Assembly (NCBI GenBank): GCA_963815305.1
Contig: CAWFFW010000002.1
Coordinates: forward strand, 434,001-498,000
DNA length: 64,000 nt
From: CAXBID01 sp963815305
Lineage (GTDB): Bacteria > Bacteroidota > Bacteroidia > Flavobacteriales > Flavobacteriaceae
Reading direction: 5' to 3'
The position numbers were made by a program, and so were the translations under genes. The first letter of the stretch is position 1; each line of letters begins with the position of its first letter. The notes beneath the pieces were generated by a model. That model was not told the origin of the DNA. It was given only the letters and a program-made list of their open reading frames with translations, and made no database searches. Of this stretch, positions 10,502-18,241 are shown piece after piece.

Positions 10502-11683
10502 CTACTTCAAAATATTAAAAATGATTATTGGGTTATCTCCTTCTTTTGTGTGTTTCATAATTTCCCCTATTCTTGTTCCATTATATTTTCCTGAACTTAG
10601 GGATTTATTATTAAAAAACCATTCTGTTTGGGCATAACTAACTATCATATTTTTATAAGAACAAACTTTAAGACCTAGAAAGGCTAAACATGAACTAGCA
10701 TCAGTTTTAGTATTGACTTGGCTAAGTTCTTTGGTTAATATATTATAAATATATTCTTCTCTGCCACCTTGTCTTTGAACACTGAATAGAAGTTTTTTAT
10801 TTGCAATAAAATAGCCAGAATTATTATTAAAATAATCATATCCATTCTCTTCTATTTTCTCCATAAAATCTCTTACTTGAATATCATGACTAAAACCATC
10901 TGGTATTGTCTTACCAAATTCAAAGCTAAACAAAGGAACAACTTCTGATTGTTTAATTTGGTATATTTTATTTTTAAAAGGCTTATTAAACAATATGATT
11001 GAGTCATTACTAAATAAATTATACCTTGATTTATAATTTAGACTATTTTCTTTCTTATTAGTTTCTAAAAAAGCTAAAGTTAAGTTTCCTTTTACATCCG
11101 TTCTTGTAATAGAAAATTGTTTTACATCAGATTGACTCCATCCTTTTTGTTTTTCAAGATGAGTGTCAAAAATAAACCCTTCATTTTTTTTATCAACAAT
11201 AAAATCATAAGCATAGACATTAACTTTTATTCCTTCCTTAAAATTACCTTGAAAGTCATACTTCAAAATTTTTAAAGTACTTCTATCATAAACATAAATT
11301 TCATTTCTTTTCTCATCAACATCAAAAGCTTTAGGAGAAATATATTCTCCGGGACCTTTTCCTATTTCCCCTATTTTTTTAACAAAATCTCCATCAAAAT
11401 TAAATTCAAATAACCCCGAATTCGTATCAAGAATAAAAATTCGGTTTGATATGACTTTAATTTTTCGCGGATTTCCTATCAAGCATTCTTTTTTTGTTTC
11501 TAACTTTACAACCATCATTGTATCTATGATATCACAAACATTTACAACATTTTCACTTATTAATTTGTCATTTTGAAAACTTATAATATGCTGGCTAATT
11601 AAGCTATTATTAATAATAGGGTTTTTATTTTTCTTGCAAGAAAACAGAACAATAATGAACATTAAACTATAAACGAATTTCAT
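10502..11683 (-). CDS. 6-bladed beta-propeller lipoprotein
   Basis: The signal MKFVYSLMFIIVLFSC ends in a lipobox. The 393 residues then form a six-bladed propeller (TNSGLFEFNFDGDFVKKIGE, IGKGPGEYISPKAFDVDEKR, LKILKYDFQGNFKEGI). It is the parent-type copy of the propeller at 8539-9873 and keeps its own signal peptide. It lies 67 bases downstream of the first small cysteine peptide gene, and that order (NVEALA-like peptides, then propeller lipoprotein) is a recurring Bacteroidota arrangement. Role unknown; capture or surface display of the peptides would be speculation. Confidence 0.83.
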   Translation of the reverse strand: MKFVYSLMFIIVLFSCKKNKNPIINNSLISQHIISFQNDKLISENVVNVCDIIDTMMVVKLETKKECLIGNPRKIKVISNRIFILDTNSGLFEFNFDGDFVKKIGEIGKGPGEYISPKAFDVDEKRNEIYVYDRSTLKILKYDFQGNFKEGIKVNVYAYDFIVDKKNEGFIFDTHLEKQKGWSQSDVKQFSITRTDVKGNLTLAFLETNKKENSLNYKSRYNLFSNDSIILFNKPFKNKIYQIKQSEVVPLFSFEFGKTIPDGFSHDIQVRDFMEKIEENGYDYFNNNSGYFIANKKLLFSVQRQGGREEYIYNILTKELSQVNTKTDASSCLAFLGLKVCSYKNMIVSYAQTEWFFNNKSLSSGKYNGTRIGEIMKHTKEGDNPIIIFNILK

Positions 11684-11749
11684 ATTTTTATTAATTAAAC
11701 CACCTTCTTTTATGGCATAAGAGAAGGTGATTGGTTATTTACTAAATTA

Positions 11750-12022
11750 TTATTCACACGGGATTTCTGTACATTCTGTTTCCCATTCACAGATTAATTG
11801 TGTATACCCCTCAATTGAAATAGTAATACACACATAAGTATCTACACAATGGTAACATTTTACTCTTTGATCACCTTCTTCAGGATCTTGTGCTTGAGCG
11901 AACTGTAATTCAGATAAAGAGAAAGTAGTATCCCCTCCTTTATGAGATTTTATATTTGTATTAAGAAAAATTGAAAAAACAAATACAAAGCATAACATTA
12001 TTTTTAAAAAATTGGATTTCAT
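11750..12022 (-). CDS. NVEALA-like secreted six-cysteine peptide, copy 1
   Basis: The 90-residue precursor has a hydrophobic signal (LKIMLCFVFVFSIFLN), then a leader block TTFSLSELQFAQAQDPEEGD resembling the NVEALA family recognition sequence (LSxVEALA). The short mature part is rich in cysteine: C-x2-C-x5-C-x12-C-x5-C-x4-C. Cleavage is expected near the AQA site. The neighbouring peptide at 12231-12497 has the same leader and identical cysteine spacing. The family is known only as small exported peptides beside propeller proteins; the number of cysteines suggests three disulfides or a bound metal. Function unknown. Confidence 0.7.
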   Translation of the reverse strand: MKSNFLKIMLCFVFVFSIFLNTNIKSHKGGDTTFSLSELQFAQAQDPEEGDQRVKCYHCVDTYVCITISIEGYTQLICEWETECTEIPCE

Positions 12023-12230
12023 ATTTTTTTATTTTAAAATTTATTTAAATTATTTTTAAGAATTAATAAAATCTAAGTTCAAGCTATAAGTAAAGCACGA
12101 ATATTTGTATTTAATAAACTCGTGTTATAAAGTTTTGTTATTTCCTTAGATTCCATTTTTGACATAAACATTTAATTACTTAAATTGAACCCAAGTTTTA
12201 CAAAACTTAAGCCTTACTGCCAATTAGCAT

Positions 12231-12497
12231 TTATCCACATGGAATTGTTTCGCAATCTTTATCCCAATAACAAAATGGATTTTCAGGACTATTTGGGTGA
12301 GTTGTTACGCATACCCATGTTTCAACGCAACGCACACAGTACTCTCTTGTATCACCCTCTTCTGGATCTTGTGCCATTGCAAATTCCAAAGATGACAAAG
12401 AAAATGTAGTCTTATCATTTACACTTTTAACTGCTGTATTAAATACTAATGCAAACACAAATAATGCACCTGCAATTAATTTTAAACTTTTTTTCAT
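12231..12497 (-). CDS. NVEALA-like secreted six-cysteine peptide, copy 2
   Basis: I choose the ATG at 12497 (MKKSLKLIAGALFVFALVF), because the longer frame would start at a TTG at 12515. The 88-residue precursor has a signal segment, the leader TTFSLSSLEFAMAQDPEEGD, and a mature tail with C-x2-C-x5-C-x12-C-x5-C-x4-C, the same spacing as its paralogue while most other residues differ. A hydrophobic or aromatic residue in VETWVC and CYWDKDC matches VDTYVC and CEWETEC in the paralogue. The 208-base spacer to copy 1 contains short inverted repeats. It is probably co-expressed with the propeller lipoproteins. Confidence 0.7.
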   Translation of the reverse strand: MKKSLKLIAGALFVFALVFNTAVKSVNDKTTFSLSSLEFAMAQDPEEGDTREYCVRCVETWVCVTTHPNSPENPFCYWDKDCETIPCG

Positions 12498-12713
12498 TTT
12501 AAATTTATTTTTCAAGAAGTATCACTTCTTGATATTAATATTTTATTAAATTTTTGTGAGGTTCAACAGGAGGTACTACCTTTAGAGCACCTTATTCTTT
12601 ATGCTTCATATTGAATAATATCTTAAAAAAAATAAGACTTCCTCTGGGTTTGTGGTTTATGTCATAAGCTACATTTTTTAATTAAACATTTACATATATT
12701 TTAATTTTAAAAC

Positions 12714-14582
12714 TCAGAGGTTTTTATATTTTTCAGTTATTTTTTTCATCTCTAATTTCATCTCCGTTATAGCTTTAGAGGGTATTTTTATTTCTTTATT
12801 TAAAATTTTATTTGCCATATTAAACGCCTTAGTTTCTTGATTACTTTCGTTGTATAATTTTGCTAATAAATAGTTAGGATAAAAAAGAGAAGGCATCATT
12901 TGAGCAGATTTTATATAAGTCGCTTCTGCTTTTTGATTATATCCTAATGATTTATAACTATTCCCTAACGCATTTTGCAGTTCATTGCTATTTGTGTGTT
13001 TTTTTGCATTTTCTAGTATTTGTATAGCTTTAATATGATTTTCGTTTAAAGAAAGTGTTCGTCCGTATTCCTCTAAAAACTCACCATTATTACTAAAGGT
13101 TTTTGATATACTTTCATATTCACTGATTGATGTTTTAAATAATCTATTATTAAAAGAATAAGATGCCTCTTTCCAAGTTTTAAAGCCAGAATTTAATTGA
13201 GTCGTTTCAGTAAAGACATAAAAAACAACCCCAACTCCTCCTAGCATTAATATAGTTTTACAAAAAAAAAGTGGTTTTTGTTCCTTAAATATACTATTGG
13301 TTATTTTACTCTTATCGAGAACAGTTAATAAAGCTAAAGACACCACAAATATTAATTTTATAGGAAGTATTTGTGTTGGATAGGAAAAGAAAGCGAATAC
13401 AGCTATGGTTAGAATTAGACCTTTAGCTAAGTATCCCAAATAATTATACTTTGGTTTCAAACTAAATGTTAAATAGATAATAATTACCAGAAAGATAAGC
13501 CCTAAAACACCATTTTCAACGGTTAATTGTATGAACTCATTAAAAGCATATATCGATTTTCCTGCTAGAGCCATTTCATCAGGATTTTTATTTACAAGAA
13601 AATAATCTGCCTGATAATTCATGTAATGTGCTTTGAAATTATCAAAACCAACACCAAAAAACGGATTATCTGAAATTATATTTTTACTTATTTTCCAGAT
13701 TAACAAACGTCCGTTTGCAGATTCTTGTTTTAATTGAAATCCAGCAAACAAAACAGCTATGAGTATTGTTGCTAAAGAAAACAATAAAAGAATTTTTTTA
13801 TACTTAGCAGTCTTTTTAATGAACCTTGAGTAAACTCGGTATTTTATCATTAATAAAAATCCTCCTGATATTATGATGGCTAACATTGCAGCTCTTGAAC
13901 GAGTTGCTGGAATAACCAAAGTTGTTGTTACAATCCCCAATAATGATATAACCTCAAATAATCGTTTGTTTATTTTACCAAAATATGTATTGAATTTATG
14001 ATTTATTATTCCCTTGAAAAGATACATGCCAAGTGACAAACTCCAAATACATGATAGGAATCCAGCATAAGGTCCTGGGTTAAAAAAACTACCTGTAATA
14101 TTAAATTTAGAGTGATTTGAGGGAAAAAGCCCAAGCAATTGTAAATTGCCATAAACAGCTTGGATAATTCCGGAAATGATAATAGCTAACAAGAATATAT
14201 AATAATATTTAACAGGAATATTTCTTAAAATAATATAAGCAAAACTTAGACCTATTAATTCAAAATATCTAATAGAAAAACCATAGATATCTTGAACCAG
14301 ATATCTATTTATTAGAATATAGACAATAAAAAATACTAATACATAATCTAGCTTTGATATTTTAAAGTTTAACTTACTAGAAAACAGTACGCGAAATATA
14401 GAAAGAGCAACTAAAACTATTAAGGCATAAATAAATAGAATGAATTTACTAGTAATGGTTGAGTCAATAAGTGATTCAATATTTATTTGCGGAATTATCA
14501 ATAACAGTATACTAAAAAATGCTGCTATTACGACATTATTTATTAAGGTATATTTTGTTGATTTTGCCAGACTAGTAACCAT
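12714..14582 (-). CDS. O-antigen ligase-like multispan membrane protein with C-terminal TPR
   Basis: This 622-residue protein has about 11-12 membrane helices in its first 430 residues and the large periplasmic loop expected of the Wzy_C/O-antigen ligase family (GRLLIWKISKNIISDNPFFGVGFDNFKAHY, the loop with the GR-x-IW and GVG-xN motifs). Residues about 460-610 are TPR-like repeats (GRTLSLNENHIKAIQILENAKK; LGNSYKSLGYNQKAEATYIKSAQ). The family transfers or polymerises lipid-linked glycans in the periplasm. No glycosyltransferase neighbours are seen; it sits beside cysteine-peptide genes, an arrangement I believe recurs in Bacteroidota, so its acceptor may be unusual. Confidence 0.78.
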   Translation of the reverse strand: MVTSLAKSTKYTLINNVVIAAFFSILLLIIPQINIESLIDSTITSKFILFIYALIVLVALSIFRVLFSSKLNFKISKLDYVLVFFIVYILINRYLVQDIYGFSIRYFELIGLSFAYIILRNIPVKYYYIFLLAIIISGIIQAVYGNLQLLGLFPSNHSKFNITGSFFNPGPYAGFLSCIWSLSLGMYLFKGIINHKFNTYFGKINKRLFEVISLLGIVTTTLVIPATRSRAAMLAIIISGGFLLMIKYRVYSRFIKKTAKYKKILLLFSLATILIAVLFAGFQLKQESANGRLLIWKISKNIISDNPFFGVGFDNFKAHYMNYQADYFLVNKNPDEMALAGKSIYAFNEFIQLTVENGVLGLIFLVIIIYLTFSLKPKYNYLGYLAKGLILTIAVFAFFSYPTQILPIKLIFVVSLALLTVLDKSKITNSIFKEQKPLFFCKTILMLGGVGVVFYVFTETTQLNSGFKTWKEASYSFNNRLFKTSISEYESISKTFSNNGEFLEEYGRTLSLNENHIKAIQILENAKKHTNSNELQNALGNSYKSLGYNQKAEATYIKSAQMMPSLFYPNYLLAKLYNESNQETKAFNMANKILNKEIKIPSKAITEMKLEMKKITEKYKNL

Positions 14583-14593
14583 TTAAAATTGTC

Positions 14594-14625
14594 ATGTAAC
14601 AACTGCTTTATTAAAACAATTGTTA
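14594..14625 (-). promoter_or_regulatory. Inverted repeat upstream of the ligase gene
   Basis: The arms TGTAACAA and TTGTTACA are separated by about 16 bases, 12 bases before the ATG of the O-antigen-ligase-like gene. It could be an operator or leader hairpin. No T-run supports a terminator. This is visible structure only, with no known binding factor. Confidence 0.35.
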
Positions 14626-14774
14626 CAATTTTAATTAAATAAATATATTCGTGTAAAGTAAGCTTAATTCATTAATAATATGCGAGCAAAAGCTTACTAT
14701 AAATAGGCAAAAGCAACCATTTAATGTTTTTCAAAAAATATCCTAGGATTAATATAATATTGTGCCAAATGCTT

Positions 14775-15455
14775 CTAAATAAAACCTTTTTCTTTTGCAG
14801 TTAGTATTAATTCTCTATCACTATCCGTTTTTAAGCTAAAAAATTGTCGAAGTAAACGTCTTCTTCTTTCAATCCCAGATTTAGTAAGTGGAATTAACTG
14901 AATCAATTCTTTCATTTTGGACCCATTGGATATTTCTTTCAAAATTTGTACATCCAATTCATCTAAAATAATGTTATTAACTAATTTATTCGTTAAGTAA
15001 TCTTGTATACTATTGCTATAATAGGTTTTATTTGATAACGTTTTTTTAATCGAATTAACTACATCACTAAAATTTATATCACTCTTAATTAAAAAACTTT
15101 CAGGCCGTATTTTATTAAAAATACTGTTTATTCTTAAATTATCATTTAAAGCGGTACAAACGATAATTTTGGCACTAGGTAATAGCTCTCTTATTTTAGT
15201 TCCTAATAATTCACCTGAGTTAATATTATTATTATCCGTTGAGATTAACTGTATATCTAAAAATATTAAATCAATACAGCCATCATTTTTAGAAGCTTTA
15301 TTTATTTTATTAAGTGCAGTATTATAATTTTTAGCCGTATCAACGATAAAATAACTTTTTTTAAATTTTTCTTTTATGACAGAAATTGCATTTTTATAAA
15401 CATCAATTATTAATTCATGGTCTTCTATTATTAAGATATTGAAGGTACTTTTCAT
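14775..15455 (-). CDS. LuxR/NarL-like response regulator
   Basis: The 226 residues comprise an N-terminal receiver domain (ILIIEDHELIIDVY with the acidic pair, phospho-acceptor Asp in LIFLDIQLIS, Thr in IIVCTALND, Lys in SFLIKSD) and a C-terminal helix-turn-helix (LDVQILKEISNGSKMKELIQL, then SGIERRRRLLRQFF). It is a transcription factor activated by an unlinked histidine kinase; none is encoded nearby. It precedes the ligase and peptide cluster on the same strand with a 192-base gap, so it may regulate that cluster. The HTH is less canonical than in NarL, with IERRRR in place of the usual KxHR recognition helix. Confidence 0.82.
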   Translation of the reverse strand: MKSTFNILIIEDHELIIDVYKNAISVIKEKFKKSYFIVDTAKNYNTALNKINKASKNDGCIDLIFLDIQLISTDNNNINSGELLGTKIRELLPSAKIIVCTALNDNLRINSIFNKIRPESFLIKSDINFSDVVNSIKKTLSNKTYYSNSIQDYLTNKLVNNIILDELDVQILKEISNGSKMKELIQLIPLTKSGIERRRRLLRQFFSLKTDSDRELILTAKEKGFI

Positions 15456-15860
15456 AACTGTTATTTATTGATTTTTTTTCTGAAAATGGCTAAGGATTTT
15501 AATTACTTAAAATAAAAAATAAAATGAGAAACATCTATCCTGTACTGTCTTGTTTTCTTTCTTGGTCTCTTTTGAAAATTATTTGGAAATATATAAACAA
15601 TAACACAGGTATTTACACTTTTTTCTTTATGACAAATATTGTATAGGAAAGTGTAATAAGATATTGGAAGTAAAAGCAAACTATTTCATAGAAGAAAAAC
15701 AACAATTATTCAATAGGCTAATTAGAACTTAACCTTTGTTTTGTCGTAAGTTTTGTCATGCGTTACCATAGAAAATGCATAATAATAGCCTTGTTAATTC
15801 TTTTGCTGAATGATTATAATTTGTCATATCAATTTAGTTACATAATCACTAATAAAAAAC
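15456..15860. other. Intergenic, no gene recognised
   Basis: The stretch upstream of the response regulator is AT-rich, with stops in all frames and no RNA gene that I can see. A perfect 7-base hairpin (CTATAGC/GCTATAG) lies at its right margin near 15861-15883, just where the transposase remnant begins. The rest probably includes the regulator's promoter, but I could not pick one TAnnTTTG box with confidence. Confidence 0.5.
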
Positions 15861-15884
15861 CTATAGCAAAAAAGGGGCTATAGT

Positions 15885-16410
15885 AGCTATTATGGATGGC
15901 TCCAAAGTTGAACTTATTATAGAACAAATCCTTAAGATTTCTAAACACATTAGAAATAGAGTCAGGTAAATTACTTTAGAAAAGTCCAACACCATGAAAT
16001 TTACAGGCAAGAAATATTCCCTTAAGTCTTACAGGTTACATACCGAATTTATTCAAAAGCCTAGTTTGGAAGCACTATAGAACATCAGAATAAGACACCC
16101 TTAGGAAGAAGCTTTTATATCGAAAAATATATCAAAGAAGCCAAAAATACTTATAAAGAGTTTATACCCAAACCACAATCCAATGGTAATACTAGAAAAC
16201 AACCCTTGGCAAGAAAAAGACATCTACATTATAAAGCTCATAATAATTTGGACTCGTAATCGACCCTTAAGGTCTAAAATATTATTTTATATACACCCTG
16301 ACATTAAAAAAGCTTATGAATCGGGACAAGGATTGAGAAATATATCCAATATTGCAAATTTAATGCAAACTACTTATATTAAACTTGCACATAGTTATAA
16401 ATATTTCTAA
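15885..16410 (+). pseudogene. Decayed ISAon1-like (ISL3-type) transposase remnant
   Basis: Fragments in several frames match the ISAon1-type transposase. The clearest is near 16260-16340, where RSKILFYIHPDIKKAYESGQ followed by GLRNI corresponds to the family's RAEILFELYPDIKKAYELSQ and GLRNIFE. Just upstream another frame gives KQPLARKRHLHYKAHNN, matching the KQLLARSRYLL part. Stop codons and frameshifts interrupt it throughout and the C-terminal DDE end is missing. No intact terminal repeats or target duplications were found. It marks an old insertion between the chromosomal genes and the conjugative element. Confidence 0.6.
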
Positions 16411-16509
16411 ATTACAGGCTTTCAATTAGTCTTAATCTTATATTTGTTTTACAAATGCTTTACATAAAACAAAAAAGACACCTACATTTATATATAACCG
16501 TCTGATAAT

Positions 16510-16585
16510 CTGAGCAGCGATAACTCTACTCGAACCAGTGAACTTCAGGTTATGAACTCAATTATAAAGTAATCGCATAAAAAGG
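16510..16585 (-). pseudogene. Degenerate initiator-tRNA-Met-like sequence
   Basis: Read on the minus strand, the segment contains GTTCATAACCTGAAGTTCAC followed at once by TGGTTCGAGT. This is close to the anticodon-arm to T-arm half of a bacterial initiator tRNA (GCTCATAACCCGAAGGTCAC, TGGTTCGAGT), with a CAT anticodon in place. The 5' half matches poorly and the acceptor stem does not pair, so it cannot be a working tRNA. It may be a relic of a tRNA target site at the boundary of the conjugative element. A covariance-model search would decide. Confidence 0.45.
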
Positions 16586-17172
16586 AAGTTTTAAGAATCA
16601 AACCTTTTATTATATTTCATAAATAATTTCTCACGAAAACTTTAAGTTTTCAAATGTTAAAGTTTGAAAAAGTAAAAACTCTATCATGTATATATCTATT
16701 ATAAAATTTTACGTTTAGAGATTGAATTTGTGAATATTATTTTTTTAAAACAACAATATAAGTCATTGCATTTCAATTCATTATAAACTAGGTACGTAAT
16801 TCGGTGCGTAGATTATATTAAACATGCTTTAATAACTTGATAATCAGATGTATAAAATAATTAGACAGTCCCTATTTCACTTTCTAGATATGTTAAAGAG
16901 CACAACTATTTAAGCTAGAACTGACTTCTATATTCATTGACCTAATCAGAAAATTTTGAAAAAAGTTTTAGACTCGATATCGGGTTTGCCTAGTCTTTTG
17001 GTAAGCCTGTTACATTCCGGTTTCAGTCTCCAAGATGCCTTCGCTTCGCTCAGACAATCTTGGAGAATTCACCTTCATTTCATAGACCCACCCAAGACAG
17101 CGCATAAAGACAAAGGAAACTTAAAAAAGTTCCCTTAGACTTTATTTTTTCCACAGCCCACCCTAATAGACA
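16586..17172. other. Intergenic scar region without a gene
   Basis: No convincing coding region is present; a 60-codon open frame at 16956-17138 has no family features. It contains an inverted repeat, CTCCAAGAT at about 17031 pairing with ATCTTGGAG at about 17060, around a CTTCGCTTCGCTC core, and a second weak hairpin (GGAAACTT/AAGTTCCC) near 17118-17136. These may be terminators for the flanking transcript, or remains of a mobile element end. Confidence 0.5.
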
Positions 17173-17418
17173 TTAGTTAGTTCGTTGATATGAAGCCAGA
17201 TTTGTAAATAGAATTTTATCAAGAGGAACTTTATATATTAAAGATAGGGTATGAAGGTGCTTCAATGAAATATGAATAGAACCTTTTTCAATTTTACGAT
17301 ACCCAGATTTGGATATCCCTAAACTATCACCAACATACTCAAGAGTATAACCATTTAGTTTTCGCAAGTATTCTAAATTTTTCAAAATCACTTGATGTAA
17401 CTCTATAAAATCATTCAT
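17173..17418 (-). CDS. XRE-family helix-turn-helix regulator
   Basis: The start at 17418 (MNDFIELHQVILKNLEYLRK) is preferred; the upstream ATG at 17454 would add residues encoded by a palindrome. The 81 residues are almost entirely one XRE/Cro-C1 HTH: LRKLNGYTLEYVGDSLGISK, then SGYRKIEKGSIHISLKHL. It is probably a repressor acting at the 41-base palindrome that separates it from the divergent lipoprotein gene. Its place at the left edge of the conjugative element suggests control of cargo or element functions, which is inference. Confidence 0.8.
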   Translation of the reverse strand: MNDFIELHQVILKNLEYLRKLNGYTLEYVGDSLGISKSGYRKIEKGSIHISLKHLHTLSLIYKVPLDKILFTNLASYQRTN

Positions 17419-17426
17419 TAAACAAA

Positions 17427-17467
17427 TATATATAAAAGTGGATTTAAAATCCACTTTTATATATATA
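17427..17467. promoter_or_regulatory. 41-base palindrome in divergent promoter region
   Basis: Two arms of 20 bases around a single central A form a perfect inverted repeat; the core arms are AAAAGTGGATTT and AAATCCACTTTT, extended by alternating AT. It lies between the XRE regulator and the divergent lipoprotein gene, just upstream of the TATCTTTG box. The placement fits an operator for the dimeric XRE regulator. Confidence 0.6.
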
Positions 17468-17472
17468 TTTAT

Positions 17473-17480
17473 TATCTTTG
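17473..17480 (+). promoter_or_regulatory. Bacteroidota-type -7 promoter box TATCTTTG
   Basis: TATCTTTG matches the TAnnTTTG consensus and lies 27 bases upstream of the lipoprotein ATG at 17508, immediately after the palindrome. The -33 element would fall inside the palindrome, so a bound regulator would block sigma access. Confidence 0.55.
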
Positions 17481-17507
17481 TATCATTAACCCCACAAATT
17501 ATATATC

Positions 17508-17999
17508 ATGAAAAATACACAAATCTTACTGGCTACCTTAGTGCTTGCAGGAACGCTGTTTTCTTGCAACAATGATGATGACGGTATCTCTGTTGGAGAT
17601 AGAGCAACTGCAATTTTAGGTCAATGGGAATATGAATCTATAATGTCGGATAGGGCAGTAGATTTGAATGGAGATAATATATCCAATATTGATTTATTTG
17701 GAACGCAGGAATTACAACAATGCGTTAAGGATAATATAACCACATTTACTGATAGCGGACCATCGGATAAACCTGAATTTAATGTTACCGAAAACAATTT
17801 AGCATGTAGTGGTAATGATCCATTTTCGTTTGTATACGAAGACTTTTGGACACTTACCAACAATAATTCCGTTATTAGTTTTGAAAATCAAAGTTCCTTT
17901 AGGATAATAGAATTCTCAAACAACAAACTGGTTGTTGAAAAGGATGATATTTTTGATGGTTTGGAATATGTTAGAACCATAGTTTATGCAAAAAAATAG
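17508..17999 (+). CDS. Lipocalin-like lipoprotein
   Basis: The signal MKNTQILLATLVLAGTLFSC ends in a lipobox, followed by an acidic NNDDDG tether. The rest (about 140 residues) has the layout of small Bacteroidota lipocalin-like lipoproteins: ILGQWEYESI near the N-terminus, then beta strands FWTLTNNNSVISF, SSFRIIEFSNNKLVVEKDD and a final YVRTIVYAKK. It is divergently transcribed from an XRE regulator and convergent with the traQ-like gene. It would sit on the periplasmic or outer face of the outer membrane. Ligand and role are unknown. Confidence 0.65.
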   Translation: MKNTQILLATLVLAGTLFSCNNDDDGISVGDRATAILGQWEYESIMSDRAVDLNGDNISNIDLFGTQELQQCVKDNITTFTDSGPSDKPEFNVTENNLACSGNDPFSFVYEDFWTLTNNNSVISFENQSSFRIIEFSNNKLVVEKDDIFDGLEYVRTIVYAKK

Positions 18000-18005
18000 C
18001 AAGAA

Positions 18006-18237
18006 AAAGGGGCTTAATTGGAGGGCATTGAAAAACCTCCTATTTTTAGGATATAGCAAAAAACAAAGGCGAATATTATTTTTTAGTCCAATAATCACAC
18101 TCATTAACTCGATGCAAGTTACTTAATATCAATTAGATGAGTGTGTTTATAAAAGTCATTAAAAGGAAAATGAATCTCCTTTTAATGACTTTCATTATCT
18201 AATAGACTTTTTCTGAACCCTCCAATTAAGCCCCTTT
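18006..18237. repeat. Nested inverted-repeat element between convergent genes
   Basis: A 21-base arm beginning AAAAGGGGCTTAATTGGAGG at 18006 is repeated in inverse at 18217-18237. Inside lie two more hairpins: CACACTCAT/ATGAGTGTG at about 18090-18145, and AAAGTCATTAAAAGG/CCTTTTAATGACTTT at about 18152-18193. The outer arms start a few bases after the stop of each convergent gene. The inner ones can act as a bidirectional terminator; the outer 21-base pair is more than a terminator needs. Confidence 0.6.
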
Positions 18238-18241
18238 TCTT

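Noticed and set aside
12185..12409. 74-codon plus-strand frame opposite the second cysteine peptide
   Set aside because: The minus-strand peptide has a signal, leader and conserved cysteines; the plus-strand frame has none.
16956..17138. 60-codon frame in the scar region
   Set aside because: It spans a hairpin and shows no recognisable protein pattern.
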